Shown here in pieces: positions 1 through 6,586 of a stretch of 6,724 nucleotides of DNA. The notes beneath the pieces were generated by a model, which was not told the DNA's origin, ran no database searches, and saw only the letters and a list, made by a program, of their open reading frames with translations. Location of the stretch: positions 1 through 6,724 of the forward strand of contig SCSV01000373.1 in the NCBI GenBank assembly GCA_004297555.1, in the 5' to 3' direction. Source of the DNA: Salinibacterium sp. GTDB lineage: Bacteria > Actinomycetota > Actinomycetes > Actinomycetales > Microbacteriaceae. The translations under genes and the position numbers were made by a program. Every line of letters starts with the position of its first letter. Positions within the stretch are counted from its first letter, which is position 1.

Positions 1-207
1 CTTCCCTGCATCACCGTCGATGGCATCGACTGGTTGCGCGACGACAAGGACGACCCGAACTTCGTGTTCACCACATATGGGCGAGACCCCGCAGTCGAAG
101 TCATCATCGACGACCGCAAAGCCTCAGGACTCTCCACCCTCACCGACCTCTCGAGCGCGGTGAGCGCGATCCCCGCCGAGGGCGGCTGCGTCACGCCGGG
201 AAAGTAA
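1..207 (+). CDS. DUF3515 family protein, C-terminal fragment (5' end outside window)
   Basis: An open frame runs from the first base to a TAA at 205-207, giving 68 codons with no stop. The segment reads PCITVDGIDWLRDD near its start and FVFTTYGRDPAVEVIID in the middle, and ends in GGCVTPGK. The combination of a VDG-DWL stretch and a TTYGR-PAVEV stretch is what I recall from the C-terminal half of DUF3515, a family of small secreted or lipoprotein-like actinobacterial proteins of unknown function. The location supports this: in mycobacteria and streptomycetes a DUF3515 gene lies next to ddl, as here. The signal peptide or lipobox expected for the family would be to the left of the window and cannot be checked. 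The gene converges on ddl with only 4 nt (208-211) between the two stop codons. Biochemical function is unknown; a cell-envelope role is only an inference from the neighbourhood. The family call is from memory of the motif. Confidence 0.8.
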   Translation, partial: LPCITVDGIDWLRDDKDDPNFVFTTYGRDPAVEVIIDDRKASGLSTLTDLSSAVSAIPAEGGCVTPGK

Positions 208-211
208 CCCG

Positions 212-1303
212 CTACCGCTCTGCTTCGAGCCCGAGCTGGATGAGTTCGTCAATGAGGGCCGAGTAGCTCAGCCCGCTCGCTTCCCAGCACTTGGGAAACA
301 TCGAGATCGGGGTGAACCCGGGCATCGTGTTGAGCTCGTTGACGACGAAGCCGTCCTCCGTCATGAAGAAGTCCGCTCGCGCCAGACCCTCGCCGCCGAT
401 CGCTTCGAAGGCGCGCGCGGCGAGCGCTTGCAGAGCAGCAAGTTCTGTATCTGTCATGACCGTGGGGCAGACCAGGTCGATGCCGGGGGCATCCATGTAC
501 TTGGCGTCGAAGTCGTAGAAGGCGCGATCGGTCATCACGATCTCGCCGGCGACCGACACGCGCGGGGCACCACCGTTGCGCCCGGCGAGCACGCCGCACT
601 CCACCTCGCGGCCGACGATCGCGGATTCGATCAGCAGCTTGTTGTCTTCGGCGAAGGCGATCTCGATCGCGGCCGGCAATTCTGACGCGGAGGCCGCTCG
701 CGTCACGCCGACGCTCGATCCCGCGCGGGCGGGCTTGACGAAAACAGGCCAGCCGAGCGGCTCGACAAGGGCCGACACCGAGGCAGGTGAGGCCTCCCAT
801 TCGCGCGCGGTGACCGTGATGCCGGGGGCCACAGGGATGCCGGCCGCCTTGAACGCGATCTTGGCGAAGTGCTTGTCCATTCCCAGGGCGCTCGCGAGGA
901 TGCCCGCACCGACGTAGGGCAAACCGACTAGTTCGAGCATCCCCTGCAGGCTGCCGTCTTCACCGAAGGGGCCGTGCAGAATCGGGAACACCACGTCGAC
1001 GTCGCCGAGCGAGCGGGTCTGGCCTTGGGCATCCGTCACGGTCAGTTCACGCGTGCGCGTCGATTCTGGCCAGTGCACCCGGGTGCCATTGTCTTCGACC
1101 ACCGGCATTGATAGAGGGTTCAGCCGAAAGTGCTTGGCATCGTCCGGCTGCAGCGTGAAGGCGCCCTCGGCAGTGATACCGATGGGGATCACCTCGTACT
1201 TGGAGCGGTCGATCGCCGAGAGCACCCCGCCCGCGGTCGCGCAGCTGATGCTGTGCTCAGACGAGCGCCCGCCGAAAAGTAGCGCGACGGTGAGCTTGGA
1301 CAT
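212..1303 (-). CDS. ddl: D-alanine--D-alanine ligase (Ddl)
   Basis: This cytoplasmic ATP-grasp ligase joins two D-alanines, using ATP, to make the dipeptide that MurF adds to the peptidoglycan precursor. The 363-residue length is normal for the longer Ddl form. Visible signatures are LFGGRSSEHSIS at 9-20 with the substrate-binding Glu16, HGPFGEDG at 110-117, the ATP-binding Lys144 and Lys190, the GSSVG loop at 195-199, Asp311 in LARADFF, and NELNTMPG at 322-329 whose Glu323 and Asn325 bind magnesium. FYDFDAKY at 262-269 ends in Tyr269, matching E. coli DdlB Tyr216. That tyrosine marks D-Ala-D-Ala ligases, whereas D-Ala-D-Lac ligases usually carry Phe or another residue there, so a normal vancomycin-sensitive terminus is expected. 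The ATG directly follows the TGA of gpsA (TGAATG), and a GGGAGAG ribosome binding site lies inside the last gpsA codons. It is the last gene of the run and ends (TAG) 4 nt from the convergent DUF3515 gene. Confidence 0.97.
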   Translation of the reverse strand: MSKLTVALLFGGRSSEHSISCATAGGVLSAIDRSKYEVIPIGITAEGAFTLQPDDAKHFRLNPLSMPVVEDNGTRVHWPESTRTRELTVTDAQGQTRSLGDVDVVFPILHGPFGEDGSLQGMLELVGLPYVGAGILASALGMDKHFAKIAFKAAGIPVAPGITVTAREWEASPASVSALVEPLGWPVFVKPARAGSSVGVTRAASASELPAAIEIAFAEDNKLLIESAIVGREVECGVLAGRNGGAPRVSVAGEIVMTDRAFYDFDAKYMDAPGIDLVCPTVMTDTELAALQALAARAFEAIGGEGLARADFFMTEDGFVVNELNTMPGFTPISMFPKCWEASGLSYSALIDELIQLGLEAER

Positions 1304-2311
1304 TCACTCTCCCTGGGGCAGGTCGTCGGTCGTGAGATGGGGAGCGATGTCCCGCGGATTCAGCGTACCGGCAAGCACCTCGGCCACTTGGCTCACGATC
1401 GGCATCTCGACGCCCTTCGCAAGAGCCAGCTCGAGAATCGGCGCGACCGAGGAGAGGCCCTCGGCGGTTTGATTCATCTGCTTGATGACCTCGGAGTAGC
1501 TGTAGCCCTGGCCGAGCAGTCGACCGGCAGCGTTATTGCGCGAGAGCGAGGACTCGCAGGTGGCGATGAGGTCGCCCAACCCGGCAAGCCCGGAAAGAGT
1601 CTCGGGGCGCGCGCCGTAGGCCACTGAGAAGTCAGTCATTTCGGCGAGACCTCGGGTGATGATCGACGCCTTCGTGTTCTCGCCGTAGCCGACGCCGTCG
1701 ACGATGCCGATCGCGACGGCAATGAGATTCTTGAGCACCCCGCCGAACTCGGTGCCGATCACATCGGTATTCACAAACGAACGGAAGTAGCTGTTCGTCG
1801 CCGACATCGCCACGATCGTTGCCGTCTCAAGGCTTTCGCAGGACACCACGGCAGCCGTGGGTTGCTCCTTCGCGATTTCCAGGGCGAGATTAGGGCCGGA
1901 TGCCACGGCGACGCGATCACCGTCGAGACCGAGTTCCGAGCGAATCACCTCGCTCATGCGCGAGCCAGTGCCCTTCTCGACGCCCTTCATGAGCGAGACG
2001 ACGAGGGCATCCGCCGGAATCAACTCGCGCACGATGCGCAGGTTCTCGCGCAGCGACTGGCTCGGCACCGAGATGTAGACCTGCTCGACGCCGTCGAGCA
2101 CCTCGGGCAGACGGGAACTCGCCCAAACGTTGCGGGGCAGGTTGATGCCGGGCAGATAGTCGCTATTGCGCTTCGATTGCGAGATTTCACGAGCAAGTTC
2201 GGGGCGGCGGGCCCAGATGGCCACGTCCGCGCCGCCGTCGGCAAGAATCTTCGCGAAGGTCGTCCCCCAGGAGCCGGCCCCGAGAACCGCGACGTTGCGC
2301 GAGGCGCTCAA
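1304..2311 (-). CDS. gpsA: Glycerol-3-phosphate dehydrogenase [NAD(P)+]
   Basis: GpsA reduces dihydroxyacetone phosphate to sn-glycerol-3-phosphate in the cytoplasm, supplying the backbone of membrane phospholipids. The protein is 335 residues, a normal length. The N-terminal Rossmann fold opens with VAVLGAGSWGT (dinucleotide loop GAGSWG at 11-16). SLMKGVE holds Lys109, and SGPNLALEIA at 138-147 matches the family SGP-A-E motif. GGVLKNLIA at 190-198 carries the catalytic Lys194. GLAGLGDL at 241-248 includes Asp247, and TCESSLSRNN at 251-260 includes the substrate-binding Arg258-Asn259. The start is a TTG: it places the Rossmann strand at residue 7, as usual for the family, and no ATG or GTG does so. 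TTG overlaps the stop of the upstream acyltransferase (TTGA, 4 nt), which suggests translational coupling. Only a weak GGG-containing ribosome binding site is seen. The last codons (Leu-Pro-Gln-Gly-Glu) also encode the ribosome binding site of ddl. Confidence 0.96.
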   Translation of the reverse strand: MSASRNVAVLGAGSWGTTFAKILADGGADVAIWARRPELAREISQSKRNSDYLPGINLPRNVWASSRLPEVLDGVEQVYISVPSQSLRENLRIVRELIPADALVVSLMKGVEKGTGSRMSEVIRSELGLDGDRVAVASGPNLALEIAKEQPTAAVVSCESLETATIVAMSATNSYFRSFVNTDVIGTEFGGVLKNLIAVAIGIVDGVGYGENTKASIITRGLAEMTDFSVAYGARPETLSGLAGLGDLIATCESSLSRNNAAGRLLGQGYSYSEVIKQMNQTAEGLSSVAPILELALAKGVEMPIVSQVAEVLAGTLNPRDIAPHLTTDDLPQGE

Positions 2312-3069
2312 AAGCGGCCCGTTTCGCTCTGGCCGTGCTTGGCCGGATCCCAGCGCTCAGCGGGAGCCTTCTCACCCCGAAGGTCTTCGAGCAGGGCGGT
2401 GATCGCGGCCATCAATTTCTCCGTCGCTTTGGTGAGCAGGGCCGCATCGATCGGCTTGCCCAAGAATTCGCTCAGGTCGAGGGGTGCGCCGAAGCGGATG
2501 CGCACTGTCTTGCGCGGAAAGAAACTCAGGCGCTTCGAGTACCGGGGCAACACCCGTTGGGCACCCCAACTCGCGACTGGAATCAGCGGGATGCCCGCCT
2601 CCAACGCCATCCGCACTGCCCCGGCCTTGCCGCGCATCGGCCAGAAGTGCGGGTCGCGCGTGAGCGAGCCCTCGGGGTAGATGATGATCGCGAGTCCGCC
2701 GTCCACGACGCGCTGTGCGGCAGCGAGCGGGTCGGCCTTTCGGGCACTGCCCGATCGCTCGACGGGAATCTGCCCGCTCTTCACCAGAATCCACCCGACC
2801 ACCGGAATCTTGAACAACGACGCCTTGGCGAGAAACCGCGGCATCCGGCCAAGATTCCACATCGCGACCCCGATCATCACCGGGTCGATGTTGCTGTAGT
2901 GGTTGGGCGAGAGCACGAAGGCGCCCCTCTTGGGCACATTCTCAGTACCGAGCAATTCGTACCGCGCGAGCGCGTTCATGAACGGCAGCACGACGACCGA
3001 GAGCGCTCTGAAGATCGCCGTCTTCTCGGACCGGGGCGCCGTCACCTCGGCCATCTCTTTTGCCGTCAC
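2308..3069 (-). CDS. PlsC-type 1-acyl-glycerol-3-phosphate acyltransferase
   Basis: A member of the PlsC/AGPAT acyltransferase family, 253 residues. All four family motifs are present in order: NHYSNID at 56-62 is the catalytic HX4D (His57, Asp62), GQIPVER at 99-105 is motif II, YPEGSLT at 131-137 is motif III with Glu133, and IPLIPVA at 160-166 is motif IV. The usual role is transfer of a fatty acyl group to lysophosphatidic acid, giving phosphatidic acid at the inner face of the membrane. A hydrophobic stretch near residues 19-34 could be a shallow membrane anchor. The immediate coupling to gpsA, which makes glycerol-3-phosphate, supports a phospholipid role. Actinobacteria carry several paralogues, so the exact acceptor is uncertain and no symbol is given. 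The chosen start is GTG at 3069, 6 nt after the murA stop, with GAGGG about 10 nt upstream; an in-frame ATG at 3054 would remove five residues and cannot be excluded. The C-terminus is charged and looks unstructured. Confidence 0.9.
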   Translation of the reverse strand: MTAKEMAEVTAPRSEKTAIFRALSVVVLPFMNALARYELLGTENVPKRGAFVLSPNHYSNIDPVMIGVAMWNLGRMPRFLAKASLFKIPVVGWILVKSGQIPVERSGSARKADPLAAAQRVVDGGLAIIIYPEGSLTRDPHFWPMRGKAGAVRMALEAGIPLIPVASWGAQRVLPRYSKRLSFFPRKTVRIRFGAPLDLSEFLGKPIDAALLTKATEKLMAAITALLEDLRGEKAPAERWDPAKHGQSETGRF

Positions 3070-3075
3070 CGACCG

Positions 3076-4443
3076 CTAGCCCTCGTAGATGAAATCGGCG
3101 CCCAGCAGCGCGAGCTTGTCGATGAAGTGCTCATAGCCACGGCTGATGATGCCCACGTTGCTCACGGTCGATTGACCTTCGGCGGTGAGTGCCGCGATGA
3201 GGTGGCTGAAACCGCCGCGCAGATCGGGAATCTCGATGTCGGCACCGTGCAACTTCGTCGGCCCGGTGATGACCGCGGCTTGCTCGAGGGGGCGGCGCGG
3301 CACCCGGCGGCTCACCGACTCGAGCCCGTCTTTGTGCACGACGATGTCCGCACCCATCTCGATGAGGGCATCCGTGAATCCGAAGCGGTTCTCGTAGACG
3401 GTCTCGTGCACGACGGAGCGACCGTGGGCCTTGGTGAGCGCGACGATGAGCGGCTGCTGCCAGTCGGTCATGAACCCGGGGTGCACGTCAGTCTCCACCA
3501 CGACCGGCTTGAGTGGCCCGCCCGGATGGTAGAAGCGAATGCCGTCTTCGTGAATGTCGAAGGCGCCGCCCGCTTTGCGGAAGATGTTGAGGAAGGTCAT
3601 GAGCTCGATCTGCTTCGCGCCGCCGACGAAGATGTCGCCCTCGGTGGCCAGAGCGGCGGATGCCCAGCTCGCGGCCTCATTGCGGTCGAAGAGTGCGCGG
3701 TGCTCGTAGCCGTGCAGCGTGTCGACGCCCTCGATGAAGATCACGCGGTTCGGCTCGACCGTGATGATCGCGCCCATCTTCTGCAGAATCGCGATGAGAT
3801 CCATGATCTCCGGCTCGATGGCCGCGTTGCGCAATTCTGTCGTGCCATGGGCGAGCGTCGCCGTGAGCAGCACTTGCTCGGTTGCGCCGACGCTCGGGTA
3901 GGGCAGTTCGATGTCGGCACCACGAAGCCCGTTGGGCGCAGTCAGGCGGATACCCTCATAGCTCTTGTCGATGACCGCGCCGAAGGCGCGCAGTGCATCC
4001 ATGTGAAAGTCGATGGGCCGGTCGCCGATGCGGCAGCCGCCGAGGTCGGGAATGAGGGCTTCGCCGAGGCGGTGTAGCAGAGGCCCGCAGAACAGGATCG
4101 GGATGCGGCTGGAGCCGGCCAGGGCATCGATCTGGGCGAAGTGCGCCTTGAGCACGTTTTTCGGGTCGAGGCGCAATTGGCCCGTGCCGACGCTCGAGAC
4201 TTCGACTCCGTAGGCCTCGAGCATGCCCGTGACGACTCCGACGTCACTGATGTTAGGAACGTCCTTGAGAATGCTCGGGGTCTCGGCGAGGAGCGCTGCG
4301 ACCATGGCCTTCGTCGCGAGGTTCTTGGCGCCGCGCACCTCAATGCGCCCGCGCAGTGGTTTGCCGCCGTTGATGACGATCTTGTCGGAGGTGAGGCCAA
4401 CTCTCTGTGCCGCCCTTTGCGCGTCTTTCACAAGAGAACTCAT
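3076..4443 (-). CDS. murA: UDP-N-acetylglucosamine 1-carboxyvinyltransferase (MurA)
   Basis: MurA transfers enolpyruvate from phosphoenolpyruvate to UDP-GlcNAc, the first committed step of peptidoglycan precursor synthesis in the cytoplasm. The sequence is a two-domain EPSP-synthase fold. Key residues are recognisable: Lys40-Asn41 in RGAKNLATKAM (E. coli Lys22-Asn23), Arg113 in SSRIPILFCGPLL, the catalytic Cys137 in GGCRIGDRP with Arg142 (Cys115 and Arg120), Asp327 in FMTDWQQ (Asp305), and Arg409 in IPDLRGG (Arg397). The retained Cys137 is the residue modified by fosfomycin; mycobacterial MurA has Asp there. At 455 residues it is longer than the roughly 420 of E. coli. The extra length is an N-terminal lead of about 17 residues and an insert around 372-390. 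Both, and the SSRIPILFCGPLLHRLG signature, match an actinobacterial MurA group I recall from Streptomyces. The ATG at 4443 has a good AGGTGAGG ribosome binding site 7 nt upstream. It follows leuD after 91 nt. Confidence 0.95.
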   Translation of the reverse strand: MSSLVKDAQRAAQRVGLTSDKIVINGGKPLRGRIEVRGAKNLATKAMVAALLAETPSILKDVPNISDVGVVTGMLEAYGVEVSSVGTGQLRLDPKNVLKAHFAQIDALAGSSRIPILFCGPLLHRLGEALIPDLGGCRIGDRPIDFHMDALRAFGAVIDKSYEGIRLTAPNGLRGADIELPYPSVGATEQVLLTATLAHGTTELRNAAIEPEIMDLIAILQKMGAIITVEPNRVIFIEGVDTLHGYEHRALFDRNEAASWASAALATEGDIFVGGAKQIELMTFLNIFRKAGGAFDIHEDGIRFYHPGGPLKPVVVETDVHPGFMTDWQQPLIVALTKAHGRSVVHETVYENRFGFTDALIEMGADIVVHKDGLESVSRRVPRRPLEQAAVITGPTKLHGADIEIPDLRGGFSHLIAALTAEGQSTVSNVGIISRGYEHFIDKLALLGADFIYEG

Positions 4444-4481
4444 CTACTCGCCTCACCTACTTGCACTCGCGTCGCCTCGAC

Positions 4482-4487
4482 AGTCTA
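4482..4487 (-). promoter_or_regulatory. Possible -10 box upstream of murA
   Basis: On the minus strand this reads TAGACT, which fits the actinobacterial TAnnnT -10 pattern, and it lies about 40 nt before the murA ATG. I see no good -35 hexamer at the usual spacing. This is a weak, inferred candidate. Confidence 0.25.
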
Positions 4488-4501
4488 CGTTGAATCCGAG
4501 A

Positions 4502-4518
4502 AGCCTCCTTTTCAGGCT
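4502..4518 (-). terminator. Weak hairpin after leuD (possible partial terminator)
   Basis: AGCCT at 4502-4506 and AGGCT at 4514-4518 can pair as a 5-bp stem with a 7-nt loop, about 16 nt beyond the leuD stop codon. On the minus strand the stem is followed by TTCTCGG rather than a U-run, so it does not look like a classical intrinsic terminator. It could be an RNA processing or stability element, or chance. Confidence 0.2.
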
Positions 4519-4534
4519 ACTCCCGGCTTTCTCC

Positions 4535-5131
4535 TCAACGAGCGGGCAGCGTGCGCGGTCGCCATGCTTCGCGACCCGCCTCGAAGGCGGTGATCGCTTC
4601 TTCATCGCGCAGGGTCAACGCGATGTCGTCAAGGCCTTCCAGCAAGCGCCAGCGCGTGTAGTCGTCGATGACGAAATCGAAGTGCGCGTCGCCAACCGTC
4701 ACGACCTTCTCGATCAGATCGACGGATGCTTCGATGCCGGGCCGCTCGTCGAGAATCCGCCAGATCGCCTGAATGTCGCTCTCGGCAAGCTGTGCAGCGA
4801 GCAGTCCCTGCTTGCCGGAGTTGCCGCGGAAGATGTCACCGAAGCGCGCGCTCAGCACCGCTTGGAAGCCGAAATCGCGCAGCGCCCACACCGCGTGCTC
4901 GCGGCTCGAACCCGTGCCGAAGTCGGGGCCGGCGACGAGGATGCGTCCCTTGTTGTACGGCTCATGGTTGAGCACGAAGTCCGGGTCTTGGCGCCACGCG
5001 AAGAACAGTGCGTCGTCGAAACCGGTCTTGGTGACGCGCTTGAGAAACTCGGCGGGGATGATCTGGTCGGTGTCGATGTTCGAGCGCTTGAGCGGCACGG
5101 CGACGCCAGAGACGACAGTGATCTGGTCCAT
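4535..5131 (-). CDS. leuD: 3-isopropylmalate dehydratase small subunit (LeuD)
   Basis: LeuD is the swivelling small subunit of isopropylmalate isomerase. With LeuC it converts 2-isopropylmalate to 3-isopropylmalate in leucine biosynthesis, in the cytoplasm. The 198-residue length is typical of the bacterial small subunit. Diagnostic motifs are NIDTDQIIPA at 18-27 and GPDFGTGSSREHA at 68-80, the latter being the substrate-recognition loop of the aconitase swivel domain. GDIFRGNSGKQGLL at 98-111 and the WRLLEGLDDIALTL stretch at 161-174 are also typical. The ATG overlaps the TAA of leuC by one base (TAATG), so the two subunits are probably translationally coupled and made in matched amounts. 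No strong ribosome binding site precedes the ATG, which fits reinitiation. The TGA stop is followed by the 91-nt gap before murA. Confidence 0.97.
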   Translation of the reverse strand: MDQITVVSGVAVPLKRSNIDTDQIIPAEFLKRVTKTGFDDALFFAWRQDPDFVLNHEPYNKGRILVAGPDFGTGSSREHAVWALRDFGFQAVLSARFGDIFRGNSGKQGLLAAQLAESDIQAIWRILDERPGIEASVDLIEKVVTVGDAHFDFVIDDYTRWRLLEGLDDIALTLRDEEAITAFEAGREAWRPRTLPAR

Positions 5132-6567
5132 TAACGCACCAGCTCAGCGACATCGGCGGGGCTCGACAGGGTTCCGCGGATCGCGGTCGCAGCAGCGACG
5201 AGTGGGGAGACCAGGTGGGTGCGCCCGCCCTTGCCCTGGCGCCCCTCGAAGTTGCGGTTGCTCGTGGAGGCGCAGCGCTCGCCGGGGGCGAGTTGGTCTG
5301 GATTCATGCCGAGGCACATCGAGCAGCCCGCAAACCGCCACTCGGCGCCGAACTCCTCGACGATCTTGTCGATGCCCTCCGCTTCGGCTTCGAGGCGAAC
5401 TCGCGCGGAACCTGGCACGACCATCACGCGCACGTGATCGGCCTTCTTCTGGCCCTTGATTACCGAGGCGAAGGCGCGGAGGTCTTCGATGCGCGAGTTG
5501 GTGCAGCTGCCCATGAAGACGGCATCCACTTTGATGTCTTTCATCGGGGTGCCGGCTTCGAGGTTCATGTAGTCGAGGGCGCGCTCGGCGGCGGCGCGGT
5601 CGTTGGGGTCGGCGAACGACGCCGGATCGGGAACGGTCTCGCTGAGCGAGACGCCCTGGCCGGGGTTGGTGCCCCAGGTCACGAAGGGCTCGAGCGTGTT
5701 AGCGTCGAGGAAGATCTCGGCGTCGAAGACCGCGTCATCGTCCGTTCTGAGGGTCTCCCAATAGGCGACTGCGTCGTCCCAATCCTTGCCTTCGGGCGCG
5801 TGCGGACGGCCCTTGAGGTAGGCGTAGGTGGTCTCGTCGGGAGCGATCAGGCCCGCGCGGGCGCCGGCTTCGATGGACATGTTGCAGACGGTCATCCGCC
5901 CATCCATCGAGAGGGCGCGGATGGCGCTACCGCGGTACTCGAGCACGTAGCCCTGCCCGCCGCCCGTGCCGATCTTGGCGATGACCGCGAGGATGATGTC
6001 TTTCGCGGTAACGCCCGGGCGCAGCTCGCCCTCGACCGTGACGGCCATGGTCTTGAACGGGGCGAGTGGCAGGGTCTGGGTGGCGAGCACGTGCTCGACC
6101 TCGCTCGTGCCGATACCGAAGGCCATCGCTCCGAACGCGCCGTGCGTGCTCGTGTGCGAGTCGCCGCAGACCACGGTGTTGCCGGGCTGGGTCAGGCCGA
6201 GCTGGGGGCCGACCACGTGCACGATGCCCTGCTCGACGTCGCCGAGGGAATGCAGGCGGATGCCGAACTCCTTGGCGTTGTCCCGCAGGGTATGAATCTG
6301 CAGCCGGCTCGTCAAGTCGGCGATCGGCTTGTCGATCGCCAAAGTCGGGGTGTTGTGATCCTCGGTCGCGATCGTGAGATCCGGCCGGCGCACTTGACGG
6401 CCGGCCAGGCGCAGACCATCGAAGGCCTGCGGGCTTGTGACCTCGTGCACGAGGTGCAGGTCGATGTAGATGAGGTCGGGGGACCCGTTCTCACCCTTGG
6501 CGACCAGGTGGGCATCCCACACCTTCTCGGCAAGCGTGCGGCCAGCGCCCGCGGATGTGCTGTTCAT
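5131..6567 (-). CDS. leuC: 3-isopropylmalate dehydratase large subunit (LeuC)
   Basis: LeuC is the iron-sulfur subunit of isopropylmalate isomerase; the active enzyme is the LeuC-LeuD heterodimer of the leucine pathway. Counting from the ATG at 6567 the protein has 478 residues, the usual size. TLAEKVWDAH lies at the N-terminus, CGDSHTSTHGAFGA at 134-147, and the three cluster-binding cysteines are Cys355 in GSCTNSRIED and Cys415 and Cys418 in AGCSMCLGMN. The tail is the family form LVSPLVAAATAIRGTLSSPAD. An in-frame GTG at 6597 would add ten residues (MRPGDILSAL) and has a GGAAG about 9-13 nt upstream. I prefer the ATG because homologues I recall begin about 10 residues before TLAEK, and because a good -10-like box lies between the two starts. 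It ends in TAA overlapping the leuD ATG. A small unidentified gene ends 65 nt upstream on the same strand. Confidence 0.95.
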   Translation of the reverse strand: MNSTSAGAGRTLAEKVWDAHLVAKGENGSPDLIYIDLHLVHEVTSPQAFDGLRLAGRQVRRPDLTIATEDHNTPTLAIDKPIADLTSRLQIHTLRDNAKEFGIRLHSLGDVEQGIVHVVGPQLGLTQPGNTVVCGDSHTSTHGAFGAMAFGIGTSEVEHVLATQTLPLAPFKTMAVTVEGELRPGVTAKDIILAVIAKIGTGGGQGYVLEYRGSAIRALSMDGRMTVCNMSIEAGARAGLIAPDETTYAYLKGRPHAPEGKDWDDAVAYWETLRTDDDAVFDAEIFLDANTLEPFVTWGTNPGQGVSLSETVPDPASFADPNDRAAAERALDYMNLEAGTPMKDIKVDAVFMGSCTNSRIEDLRAFASVIKGQKKADHVRVMVVPGSARVRLEAEAEGIDKIVEEFGAEWRFAGCSMCLGMNPDQLAPGERCASTSNRNFEGRQGKGGRTHLVSPLVAAATAIRGTLSSPADVAELVR

Positions 6568-6577
6568 GAGTGCACTG

Positions 6578-6586
6578 AGAATATCA
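6578..6586 (-). promoter_or_regulatory. leuC: Candidate extended -10 promoter of leuC
   Basis: On the minus strand this reads TGATATTCT: a TGn element followed by TATTCT, which fits the extended -10 form and the actinobacterial TAnnnT pattern. Placing the start of transcription 7 nt beyond gives an A at about 6571 and a 5' leader of only about 4 nt before the leuC ATG, so a nearly leaderless mRNA. No convincing -35 hexamer is seen at 17 nt (GAAAGC). The absence of a clear ribosome binding site before the ATG agrees with leaderless translation. The start site is inferred, not shown. Confidence 0.4.

Larger units (their letters stand above)
4444..4534 (-). other. leuD-murA intergenic gap (91 nt)
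   Basis: This is the only spacing of more than a few bases between the six minus-strand genes. It holds a short inverted repeat just after leuD, a possible -10 box (AGTCTA on the plus strand, TAGACT on minus), and the murA ribosome binding site AGGTGAGG. No open frame of note and no RNA gene is visible. It is the natural place for a secondary promoter or partial terminator that would uncouple the envelope genes from the leucine genes. Confidence 0.6.

Noticed and set aside
208..260. An intrinsic terminator between the DUF3515 gene and ddl
   Set aside because: Only 4 nt separate the stops, and no stem of useful length followed by a T-run is seen on either strand nearby.
249..800. A minus-strand frame of 183 codons inside ddl in another frame
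   Set aside because: It is Arg-rich and overlaps the conserved ATP-grasp core of Ddl in a shifted frame, so it is a shadow frame rather than a second gene or a frameshift.
212..1303. Ddl as a D-Ala-D-Lac ligase (vancomycin-resistance type)
   Set aside because: The specificity position is Tyr (DAKY, residue 269), as in ordinary D-Ala-D-Ala ligases, and the context is housekeeping with no vanH or vanX.
1862..2680. A 272-codon plus-strand frame opposite gpsA and the acyltransferase gene
   Set aside because: It is antisense to two clear conserved genes, with a composition explained by their codon bias.
2335..4077. A 580-codon open frame on the plus strand, antisense to the acyltransferase gene and murA
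   Set aside because: It lies opposite two well-identified genes, and its product is a low-complexity, charge-rich sequence (Arg, Asp, His, Glu, Val) with no recognisable fold. Long antisense frames of this kind are expected in high-GC DNA.
4223..5134. A 303-codon plus-strand frame spanning the murA start, the gap and leuD
   Set aside because: It is a mirror of leuD and murA codons, with no family motif and no independent promoter or ribosome binding site that I can see.
5131..6567. Possible frameshift or disruption in leuC
   Set aside because: All aconitase-family motifs and the three cluster cysteines are in one continuous frame of normal length.
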